Shown here: one piece after another, positions 1-8,291 of the stretch
How positions within the stretch are numbered: the stretch's first letter is position 1
How the letters are laid out: the number at the start of each line of letters is the position of its first letter
Assembly (NCBI GenBank): GCA_002179805.1
Contig: NAVB01002594.1
Location: 1-11,187 of the forward strand
DNA length: 11,187 nt
Reading direction: 5' to 3'
From: Acanthamoeba lenticulata
Taxonomy: Eukaryota; Discosea; Longamoebia; Acanthamoebidae
The notes under the pieces: generated by a model
What the model saw: the letters and a program-made list of their open reading frames with translations, nothing else
What the model was told of the DNA's origin: nothing
Database searches by the model: none
Made by a program: the position numbers and the translations under genes

Positions 1-69
1 ACCCTAACCCTAACCCTAACCCTAACCCTAACCCTAACCCTAACCCTAACCCTAACCCTAACCCTAACC
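1..69. repeat. Telomeric repeat array (CCCTAA)n
   Basis: About eleven perfect tandem CCCTAA units run from base 2 to 67, followed by a partial unit (CC). There is no variation between units. The C-rich strand reads 5' to 3' from the end, as expected for the left end of a linear chromosome with TTAGGG-type telomeres. Unique sequence starts immediately at about base 70, with no subtelomeric satellite in between. The array is short, probably because the assembly stops here. An internal telomere-like tract is less likely because the array begins at the first base of the window. Confidence 0.95.
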
Positions 70-590
70 ATTCAAGGAGAGGCCCCCACCTACGATGGAC
101 AGCGGACCGCCTCGAATAGTGACTCTGTCACCAGACAGCCAGTAGGTGCCACTTGCGTTGGTCGCCAGCTCGATCGTCACTCCTTGGTCCGCAACTCTGT
201 GTCCACCCCCCACACCCAAGAATGTCAACAACTCTGTGTTCTGTTTCAAACGAAGAGCAAGAAGAAGAAAAAAGGAAGAGGGAGGAGGCGCAACTGAAAG
301 GTCCAAGGGACGCTGGTGCTGACGGAGTTCTCGTCGGCGTAGACGCCTGTCTCGATGCTGAGCACGCCGCCACCAGAGGAGTCGAGGGCAACAAGGGCGG
401 CATCGATGCGCGTGAAGTTGCATTGCCCCGACGTGCACACCGTCCCTTTGCCCCCCCCCCCAACAAATGATTACGACCAAAACAAAGCAAAAACAAAATT
501 AAAAAAAAAAACAAGGGAAGGAGTACAGGTGGGGTCTGCAGCGGAAGCCGAGTAACAGGTCACCAACAACATCAAGAGAAGAACCTTCAT
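64..590 (-). pseudogene. Secreted beta-helix-like protein gene, 3' end removed by the telomere
   Basis: Model with three exons: 590-527, 445-295 and 196-64; GT-AG introns of 81 and 98 nt. It gives 115 residues. Exon 1 encodes a textbook signal peptide (MKVLLLMLLVTCYSASA, then ADPT), so the protein is secreted or surface-exposed. The mature part starts with a C-x4-C pair and a stretch of the form DAALVALDSSGGGVLSIETG. This is the usual opening of right-handed parallel beta-helix (pectin-lyase-like fold) proteins, and short V-T-I / G-G rungs follow. The reading frame runs straight into the telomere, and its stop codon TAG (66-64) lies within a TTAGGG unit. Proteins with this fold are normally several hundred residues long, so this is a truncated remnant. 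No poly(A) signal is possible downstream. The first donor (T|GTACTC) and acceptor (CAAAG|GG) are weak but keep phase. The exact family is not identified. Confidence 0.6.
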
Positions 591-953
591 CCGGGCCAGT
601 GCGAACTACTCTGCCCTGGCGACGTTCGCGGGACATGCTTAAACTCCCCGCATTAGTGGAGCATTTGGCCAAGCTATTTCTGGAGGTTGATCTGAAACGG
701 GCACCTCGCACCAGAAATGAAAATGAAACCTTTGATGGGTCGCACTTTGGGACTGTTGTTTTATCTACAGTCGCACGGAGTTGTTGTCGACACGCTCGTC
801 TAGCTCCTCATCGTCCAACTCTCCACACTTTGCGCAAGTGGCAGCAATTGGCCAAGCGCTACACCAATGCCAAGAAGAAGGGCATACAAGTTCATGGTCT
901 AACTGTGCAGCAACAATACAAGCAAATACAGAAGGAGGAGACCTCCTCAAGAC
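591..953. other. Intergenic region between kinase gene and truncated secreted gene
   Basis: This stretch should hold the 3' UTR of the kinase gene and the promoter and 5' UTR of the signal-peptide gene. I see no AATAAA on the minus strand after the kinase stop, no clear TATA box and no RNA gene. A plus-strand frame stays open from 599 into the antisense of the kinase last exon, but its product has no recognisable feature and I do not call it a gene. Confidence 0.5.
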
Positions 954-3900
954 TTAGAGGAAGAAGGGGTGGGCGAGCGCCTGCGCGGCAGTCAGCCGGT
1001 TGTTGGGGTCGTGGCAAGTGAGCTTGTGGGCCAAGTCCAAGGCGAAATCGCCGCTGTCAGTCCACGCAAGCGCATGGTCGAGATAGTAGCAATCCATCCT
1101 AATCCAACCAGTGTAGGCTAGATGAGAACTGGCTCGAAGCACGAAACAAACAATGATCTTAGTGGAATACGCACCGAAGCTTGTGAAGGAAAGACTTGAA
1201 GAAGGCGTGACGATCCTGATGCGTGCTAAGGGGGCCTGGCGAAGGGGCGTGGGACACCATTTGGGCCAGAAAATTGGTGATTTCCATGCTTTCTTGTTGG
1301 TGGCCGGCCAAGGAAATGCCTAAGAGAAACTCGATCATAACAATACCCAAGGCGTACACGTCTCCCGCACCATTGACAGAAACCTGTCAAGACGCGCGCG
1401 AGAGGCACGAAAAGAAATGGATAAGCAGACCATGGTAGCGCCAGAACAAAAGGACAAAACCCGAGCGTACCCGCTTCTGCAGGTCGAGGTCGCGGGATTG
1501 TCGAAAGGCCGCGTAGCACTCTGGAGAGACATAGCCGTTGGTGCCGTAGTTGTCGCAGTCCTCGATTGGCTCAGTGAAGTAGTAGGAGAATTCAAAGTCC
1601 ACCAGCTTCACGTCGAGATCTACGACACAAGGCACACATCAAGAAGATGACATCTTGCTGAAAGCGAGGTCAAGGCGAAGGACGTACGTCCAGAGGGCGT
1701 CATGAATATGAGGAAGTTGTCCCTCTTGATGTCTCTGTGTATCATCCCGACTTCATCATGAAGATACGCCAAGATCTGACATAAATTTAGCCTGATAACA
1801 ACAGCTGTTATGGCATATACCTTTAGGGTACTGACGAGGAACTGCTTGAGCGCAGTCATTGAGGTCGGATAGTCCCTTGTTGTGCCGTGCTGGTACTCAA
1901 AGTCAATGTAATAGTTCTCTGTGACTCTGTCCTGCCAGTGCCGCACAAGCTTGGGCGTAATGCCTGCCCACAACAAATGGTTGAGTAGGAGATAAGGGAC
2001 CATTCAAAGTTGAGCTTACCCAGTGCGCTAAAGCGTGCGTACGCGTAGACCTCTCGAGTGTAGCGCTCGTCGCACCATGGCTGATACTGTTTTCGCACCA
2101 GGAACTGACCATCGCCCGTTTTGCCCATCACCACTTTGTCCACGCTTCGCTCCTTGTCCTGTGATTTTGATGATTGAGCAACTAACTCTACTACGCGCAC
2201 GACTCAAAAAGGAGCGTACAGACCCGAAGCAACACCTGAACCGGAGTAAAGTCCATCGATGCTTGTACAGATGTGCTTTCGCAGAGCCCCGACTGCTGCA
2301 CGACGTGACTCAGCCTCAAAGAGCATCACAAAGAATAACGTCACTAAAATACCATTCCTCTTGGTTGTCCCTGGCCGGTCTGGGTTTGCCCACCACCTGG
2401 AGAACGGTTCTCCGCGTCGGATTCTGTCTCGGCCTCTTCTTGCCCGTGATCAGCTTCTTGTAAGGGAGCTCTGTTGGCTTTGTTCCGAGCCTAAAATAGA
2501 AACCACACAGATTTAATGTCATCGACACAACAACGCTGTTATGGTGCACCTACCTGCTTTGCTGTGAAGATCTTCTTGACGACGTCCTTGAACATTTGAC
2601 CGTAGCGGAAGAGCCGAAACGTGAACGCAACATAGTGCAGAAAGCCCTCTGGCTGGCTTAAGTCGTCCTCAATGATCTTCGTCCAGTGAAACAGTACCGC
2701 TTCGTCCTCGCGCCACATCAGGTACGCTGACCACTGGGCACCACATCGCATCATGCCCACCGCTACGACCAGCGGTACACCGTTACGCGATGACGCCCAC
2801 CCCACGGAATTGACCAATCCCAGAGCATCGTAGATGTGGTACATTCTGGCTGACATGATGCAGAGCAATTTGGTTCTGTGCCAGAGATAAAAAAGTGAGT
2901 GTTCACCACGCTCGCTTGCAAGAAGAAGAAAAAAAATAGCAAGTACTCATCAGTTAGGTTAACGCCCCCGTCAGCAAAGCAAAGGCTCAGGGTCCCAGCT
3001 TTACAACCGGACCCAGCACCAGGAGCCACTCCTGGCACGATACCCATGGAAACATCGGGCCTAGTATTCGCGGCTGGGTGGTGGGTTCTTGTTGTCTCCA
3101 GTTGGCTATTGCTGCAGGACCAAAAAAAAAAGAAAAAAAAAACACAAAGGTGTATCAGACTGCGCACAAAGAATAGGGTGTCCTATTAAGCACTTACCAT
3201 TCAACATGGAGCTCAGGGTCATCAAGAAAGACTCTCTCACTTTCTGTGTAGACAAAACTGCGCCACGTTTCTTCAGTTGGATTCTGCCCAACGGCTTGCA
3301 AGAGCTTGAGGCGCTGCGCCTGAGGTGCAGCAAGCGTGTGAAAGTTAGGGGAACAGGCCATATGGCAGACACGAGGAAAACGCACCCAGTAGTACGTGGA
3401 TTTGAGCAGCTGCGAGTAGTGCTGCACCCACGAGCGACCTAAAGGGATACTAGGCAGTTGCGACCCTTCGATCGAATACTGCATCTCAGAAAAATGGAGA
3501 AGCCTTTTCTGCAGCACAGACGCTTCCAGCTCTGGGGCTAAATCGGCCCACTGCGGGTACAAATATAGGTAAAGAAAGATCTCTTCAATCCCCCCGGTCC
3601 ACTTTCAGAAATCGGTGAAGAGGTCTCACCTCTTCTGCTGGTATCGTGTTTGAATAATCCGCCAAGAAAGCCTTCAGGTCTCGAAGCCGTGCTGGAACAG
3701 ATGGTTCTGACAGTGCCTTGACTTTAGCCCTCCGCAGCTCTGGAGCACCAAACCGTTCGAAGACCTCACTCCTCCTACAGTCCTCTCCTCCTACAGTCGG
3801 GGCCCCCTTCATGTCTAATGTATCATGCAGAGGCGCTGTCGGCCCGTTAACCATGGACCGTCCGTTGGAAAAGAGAGACCGAACATACTGAACGATCGAG

Positions 3901-3983
3901 GCGCAAGAGGAGGAGGTGTCTGCATGGCTTGGTGTGCGTTTGTCTCCAACAGGTGTGTTGTGTTGTTCCGCCAATTTGTTCAT
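954..3983 (-). CDS. Divergent protein kinase with large unrecognised N-terminal region (733 aa)
   Basis: Twelve exons: 3983-3630, 3550-3198, 3060-2947, 2875-2554, 2490-2397, 2295-2236, 2190-2020, 1963-1821, 1775-1688, 1619-1471, 1383-1175, 1098-954; total 2202 nt. Residues about 445-733 form a Ser/Thr-type kinase domain. Visible motifs are a glycine loop GKTGDG (455-460), the N-lobe lysine in LVRK (466), a helix-C glutamate (479), HRDIKRDN (550-557), an activation segment ending GTNGYVSPE (592-600), the helix-F aspartate in GDVYALG (624), and a C-terminal R-x-T-A-x-x-A-x-x-HPFF. The Mg-binding DFG reads DFE (574-576). Residues 1-430 are unlike any domain I can name. They are W/Y/F-rich, followed by an acidic Gln/Gly linker (about 382-413). 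The start at 3983 is the first Met in this frame, but another ATG lies 4 nt upstream out of frame. Exon 5-6 boundaries are the least certain; an alternative uses donor ATG|GTATTT near 2350. Substrate and pathway are unknown. Confidence 0.85.
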
Positions 3984-4200
3984 TCATTTCTTTTTTCTTT
4001 TTCTTTTTGTGTTTTGAATTTTTCGCTTGCCTTTGAAAAAAAGCAAAACACGCACAACCTGAAGGTGCACTGCACGATCGTAACGTCATGTGACAGCACA
4101 CCGAGAGAGTCATAACACCAATGCGCAAGTATGTATGTGTCGCCACCACTGTTGCAGAGTGTAAGAGGGGTGTGCTTGCGCGCATATGAAGATTTATTTT
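3984..4200. other. Short spacer: ADA2 3' UTR and kinase promoter
   Basis: The stop of ADA2 and the start of the downstream kinase are only 217 bp apart on the same strand, so the 3' UTR and the next promoter share this gap. On the minus strand, the segment just before the kinase start is A-rich (runs of AAAAAGAAAAAG around 3985-4008). A TGACGT half-site lies at 4083-4088. There is no clear TATA box. Confidence 0.5.
4193..4198 (-). terminator. Poly(A) signal AATAAA for ADA2
   Basis: AATAAA on the minus strand starts two bases after the ADA2 stop codon, in a run of A residues. It is unusually close to the stop, so cleavage would leave a very short 3' UTR. A more distal signal is not visible before the next gene. 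Confidence 0.5.
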
Positions 4201-6030
4201 TTAAGCAGCAGCCTTCTTCGCCCCGCCAGGGGCAGATATCCAACCGCTCCTCTCAATGAACTCATAGATCCGATTGACTCGCGGAGCATCTGCGTAAAAC
4301 AGACACCCTCCGCTTCAGTACAAAAACAGGCGCCAGGGAAGGAGTAGCAACAGAGGACGATTTTTCGAAAAATCAAACCTATTTTAATCAGCTTGCGGGC
4401 CAGGGCCTTAGGCATTTGCCCGCCGTGTCGCAGCGACTCGCGTATGAGCGTCTCCTTGATCAACACATACTGAAGGACACGAAGCACCACACATCACCGA
4501 TCGTAATATCAGCCCCCATCGCGTGACCAATGACAGTCAACATCCACTCTCACCTCGGCATAAACGCGCATAAGTGCTCCCCAAATCCTCTACCCCCCCC
4601 CATCTCCCCTCTGCCGAAGAGCGGCTTGCCAAGAGTAGCAGCGGTACCTGCTGCGGGTAAAGTCGCAAGGCGCCGCAGAGTTCCCTCTCCTTGAGAGATA
4701 GGCTCTCCAACTTGGGCGCCCCCGTCAGATCCAGCGGAGCTGCGACAACGTTGGTCACGTCGTTACACACACCACACACATGAGGTCCCTCACGTCAGTG
4801 ATGAAGCTTGGAGGGATGTGGTGGTGTGTGGCTGGCCATTGCGGAAGGGGGGACATGCGCACCTTGCTTGCGAGTCAGCTTGCCCTTCTTTCTGTCTTTC
4901 TCGTCCGTTAGCAAGTCCCATGGGATCGCGTTATGTCTGCGTTTGTTGTTGGTGCCATCGTCAGTTAAGCCCCACCAGCATGGGGTTCACGACTAATCCC
5001 GAGTGGCGCACTCGCGCTGTTGTGGTTTGGGTTTTTGGACAAGAAGGGAGAAGAAGAAATGAAGGGAGGGGGGGGAACAGACCTGTTGATCCACTTGGAC
5101 CCACGCACGCCTGTTCGCTCCATGGCGTAGATGGAATTGGCGACTCCTCGCGTCATGCGGCCCTTCTCCGCTTCACGCCTGCCATTTGGCCCCAGCCAGG
5201 CAGCCGGAGCACAAAAATGGATAAATGGTCAGTTTTGTTTAATACTAATAATAATAATAATAAAAAGCAACTCTGAAGTCAAGAGATCCCCTGCGCTCCC
5301 CCGCTGATGGTTGCGTGGAGTCCACGAAAACACACGAGAGAAAGGGAGAAGCTCTTGGTTAAAAAAGGCATACCGGGCCTTCTCCTTTTCGTAGACCTCG
5401 CCTTCGATGAGAGTTTTGATGCCCATCTTTCGCCACTCCTGCAGTTGCGCTATTCGCTTGCGGAGCAGCGACTCCTCTGCAGAGGATAGGAACACACACA
5501 CACACACACACATACACGCATACACGCCCGTTTGGTACCGTCCCGATAGAGAGCGCGACACTATTATGAGCACGACTCAACGTACGAACGAGGCCTTCGA
5601 TGAAGGGTTCGTGCTCGCCCTTGGCTTGAAGCTGCAGAAACTTTTGCATGCTCCGTGCAATCTCCTTTTCTTCCAGGTGCTCTTCGCGGCTCTTCTTCTC
5701 CTTGGCGGGCGTCTGCTTTTCTCGCCCATCGAGCAACATTGGCCCCAAGATGAGTATTTTGGGCCAAACAACCAGGAGTCTGCTGCGCCACAGCACAAAG
5801 CGAGCCGCGGACCTTTTTCTGTTCGACTAGATCGTTGTCAATGACAAAGGCCCTTCTCTGCAACCTTTCGTCGAGCCTCCTGTTGTACACCTCCAACGCG
5901 CGCCCCTTCAACTCTGCCGTGAAAAAGAAAAAAAAAAGAAAAAAAAAAGAGTTGTCGTAGTCGTAGTCGTAGGAGATGAGCTGTGAGTGTTGGTCGTTCC
6001 TCTTGAGAAGAGGTGTGTGCGGCGAACGAG

Positions 6031-6063
<33 letters not shown>

Positions 6064-7936
6064 GCGGACCCCTAGTGGCCTCGTCATCATCTTCCTCGAG
6101 GACAATATCGGCAATCAAGCACTCGGCGTCGTTGTTCCATTCCTAGTAAGATTGACCAAGCATGCCGTCAAAAGAGAGATAGAGTGTGCATGTGTGTGTG
6201 TGTGTGCATGTGTGTGGCGGGGGGAACAGCACAGGTGTTGGTGAAGCAGAAGCGTGGTGATGTTATTGGGGTCAATCACCGTACCGTCTCGAATTCCTTT
6301 CGTTTAGGCATGTAGCCAGCCTGATCGGGTGCGGCCACCGGACAGCTGACATTATGCTATTTGTGTGTTGTTTGGACAGAACAAACACAGCGCGGTCCCA
6401 TGTTGATGACCCACAGCAAACAGCTGACACATTGGTCGAAGAAGGAGAACAAAAAAAAGTACCTTGACTTTCTTCTTCTGGTTGGTTTTGGACGTCGTCT
6501 TCGACCCCTGCCCAAGCGCTGTGGAATACCCGAAAGGAAATGGAGTGAATAACAAGAAGAAAAAAAAAAGAAAGAGATGAGGTCGGCAGAGCAGGAAGTG
6601 CAGCCGCGCCCTACCCGACGCTGACGCGGCAGGCGGCTCCGGTTCTGCGAAGCTCGGACTTGGGTGCCGGCTGAGGCGTGTGCGCAGATATTCTTTTAAG
6701 TCGGTTGTCAGCGTCTTGGAGGTATCCTGTGTTCATCCATGGCCCACATTGCCCCAACCATGTGTGTGACGGAGCAAATCAGCTCAACTCAGGGCGCCGC
6801 AGTGCATGCGTGTTTATGTGATAGAAGAGAGGGGGGTGGGGGCGTACGGGCAACGGAGACGTGGCGCTTTGAATATAGACCGAGAAGTAGTGGTCGCGAC
6901 AGACATCAGGCGACTTGGTGGTTCCGACGTGCTCAGAGATTTCGCTCCAGTTGCCGATACCATACCTATGTGCCGCCGCCGCCACCACCACCACCCAACA
7001 CATAAGCTTCCCCATTCGCGGACGAGATAGATAGTCGTGGAGGAGAAGCGGCGGCGTACATCTGAATGGCCTCGAGCAAGAGGAGCTCTTCATCGGCTCC
7101 CCAGCCTTCTTCGAAAAGTGGGAAAGACATGTAATCCTGGTGGGTGTGCCAGCAGCTGCTGCATCAGAATCCCACCTAACCCAGTGGCGCGACAACGACA
7201 CACTGATGGCGCGCCCGTTGCAGGGAATTGAAAACTCTCTTTGGTTTTTTCTTGTACGTACCATGATCTTGTAATCGTGCTCGTTCTTATGCTGCTTGAT
7301 TTCCACTCCGACAGAGAAGCACTCGAGGCACAAATCAAAGTCCTTAACGTTCATCGTGATGTTTCCGCCGACCGCACGCGCACCAAACCAAAGAGTGAGT
7401 GAACCACCCACCACCCAGCAGCACAAAGCACGTATTTCGTGGGCCAACTATGTGGCCGAGCACACATACAAAGAGAGAGAGAGAGAGAGAACCAGAAAAA
7501 ACGCACCTTGCAGACGGCGCAACGAATACGCACGACATTGGAGATGTCCTTCTGGCAGTAGTCGCAGTGATATTGCACCGACGAGGGCCGCACTGGACAA
7601 AAAAGCACACAAGTGCAACTGTCAGCACCGGGTACCACTATCAACTATCGGGTGGGTGGATGAAACTGAAAGAGCAAAAGCAAGTGAGCACGCAGGTGCA
7701 CCTTTGTCAGCGCCTTCTCCCTCCAGCTTGCGCTTTCGGCCTCGCCCAGAACCAGGCGGTCTGCCTACTGGCCGCCTTCACGTGCGAGCGCGGAAAAACC
7801 ACTTTTAGCTTGCCGGCAAATCTTGTGGTAAAGAAAATCGCATCTCGTCCCCCCCCCTTTGCACGTGAAATTTTCGTGAGGAAAGTTACCGTGTGGGGGG
7901 CGGTGAGCTGTCGTCTCCATAGTTGCCTTCATCCAT
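4201..7936 (-). CDS. ADA2: Transcriptional adaptor ADA2 (SAGA histone acetyltransferase complex), 505 aa
   Basis: Eighteen exons: 7936-7890, 7760-7702, 7592-7507, 7342-7262, 7136-7060, 6965-6848, 6726-6615, 6518-6463, 6320-6285, 6142-6070, 5913-5813, 5712-5586, 5476-5374, 5178-5083, 4936-4863, 4739-4648, 4469-4379, 4289-4201; total 1518 nt. The ZZ zinc finger has ligands C45, C48, C60, C63, C69, C72, H82 and H86. The SANT domain (about 98-150) contains [14 protein letters not shown] and [11 protein letters not shown] central ADA2 signature follows: [10 protein letters not shown] (214-223), [17 protein letters not shown] and [17 protein letters not shown]. The C-terminal SWIRM domain (about 416-500) has [20 protein letters not shown]. 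In known SAGA/ADA complexes ADA2 binds and stimulates the acetyltransferase GCN5 in the nucleus, and its length here is typical. The start is the ATG at 7936 (AACATGG, good context). A second in-frame solution uses the ATG at 7924 or 7912 with acceptor after 7763. Lys/Arg-rich linkers at about 23-28 and 209-212 are plausible nuclear-localisation patches. Confidence 0.96.
5243..5264. repeat. (AAT)n microsatellite in ADA2 intron
   Basis: Short ATA/AAT trinucleotide run within the intron between the exons ending at 5374 and starting at 5178. It has no coding role in the model. Confidence 0.8.
5491..5512. repeat. (AC)n microsatellite in ADA2 intron
   Basis: About ten AC units within the 109-nt intron 5477-5585, close to the 3' splice site used by the exon starting at 5476. 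On the transcribed strand it reads (GT)n just upstream of the acceptor. Confidence 0.9.
5927..5972. repeat. Poly-A tracts and (TCGTAG)n run in ADA2 intron
   Basis: A-rich runs at 5927-5949 form the long polypyrimidine tract (minus strand) before the acceptor of the exon starting at 5913. A short GTAGTC hexamer repeat follows at 5953-5972. Confidence 0.8.
6031..6062. repeat. (AG)n microsatellite in ADA2 intron
   Basis: About ten AG units plus an impure extension. It lies immediately beside the 5' splice site of the exon ending at 6070 and reads (CT)n on the sense strand. Confidence 0.9.
6187..6216. repeat. (TG)n microsatellite in ADA2 intron
   Basis: About ten TG units interrupted by GCATG, followed by a short G run, inside the 142-nt intron 6143-6284. 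Confidence 0.9.
7471..7491. repeat. (AG)n microsatellite in ADA2 intron
   Basis: Ten AG units inside the 164-nt intron that splits the ZZ finger between K64 and D65. On the sense strand it is (CT)n, close to the 5' splice site. Confidence 0.9.
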
Positions 7937-8003
7937 GTTCGTGGTGGCAAATCTGTTTCGCTCTCTTCTTCAATCGCGAAAAGTGCCACGCTCAGCCAAA
8001 AAC

Positions 8004-8021
8004 AGAGAGATTGATCTCTCT
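8004..8021. promoter_or_regulatory. Perfect inverted repeat upstream of ADA2
   Basis: Arms AGAGAGAT and ATCTCTCT separated by TG, 68 bp upstream of the chosen ADA2 start codon. The position fits a promoter element or a hairpin in the 5' UTR. The arms are simple AG/CT sequence, so the match could have arisen from microsatellite-like drift. The role is inferred from position only. Confidence 0.35.
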
Positions 8022-8208
8022 TCACGCCCCAGGTGAAAAAGGAAGGAAGAAATGATTCAGGAAAACAAACTTGCTTTTTAAGGGTGCCGCGCTTTTCGGT
8101 TACGGTCAACCGACAACTTCTTCCCTGTGTGTCCGAAACAGCAACAGCATCACGTATCTTACTCAGTACGCCATGGAGGACGTCGATATAAGAGGAAGAA
8201 AAGAAGAG

Positions 8209-8214
8209 TTTATT
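8209..8214 (-). terminator. Poly(A) signal AATAAA for the thymosin-repeat gene
   Basis: AATAAA on the minus strand, 77 bases after the stop codon of the upstream gene. This is a normal distance for a poly(A) signal. Confidence 0.65.
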
Positions 8215-8291
8215 GAGCACATCAAATATTGATGAAAAATGGAGGAGTTTTAAAGAAGAAAAAGGGTTCCTCTCTGGGACCCAAAGAGTCT

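Larger units (their letters stand above)
7937..8291. other. Intergenic region: ADA2 upstream and thymosin-gene 3' UTR
   Basis: This 355-bp gap holds the ADA2 promoter on its left side and the 3' UTR of the neighbouring thymosin-repeat gene on its right side. It contains a perfect inverted repeat (8004-8021) and an AATAAA on the minus strand (8209-8214). I see no coding exon or RNA gene in it. Confidence 0.6.

Noticed and set aside
599..1021. A 140-codon plus-strand frame beside the telomere
   Set aside because: It overlaps the antisense of the last kinase exon, has no recognisable motif or codon character, and its 3' part is explained by the kinase gene.
6961..7000. CCG/CCA-rich run that could code for polyproline or polyhistidine
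   Set aside because: It lies within the ADA2 intron between QM and YGIGNW; the spliced product matches the SANT domain without it.
7399..8055. A 218-codon plus-strand frame across ADA2 exons 1-3
   Set aside because: It is antisense to confirmed ADA2 exons and introns and includes translated microsatellite sequence.
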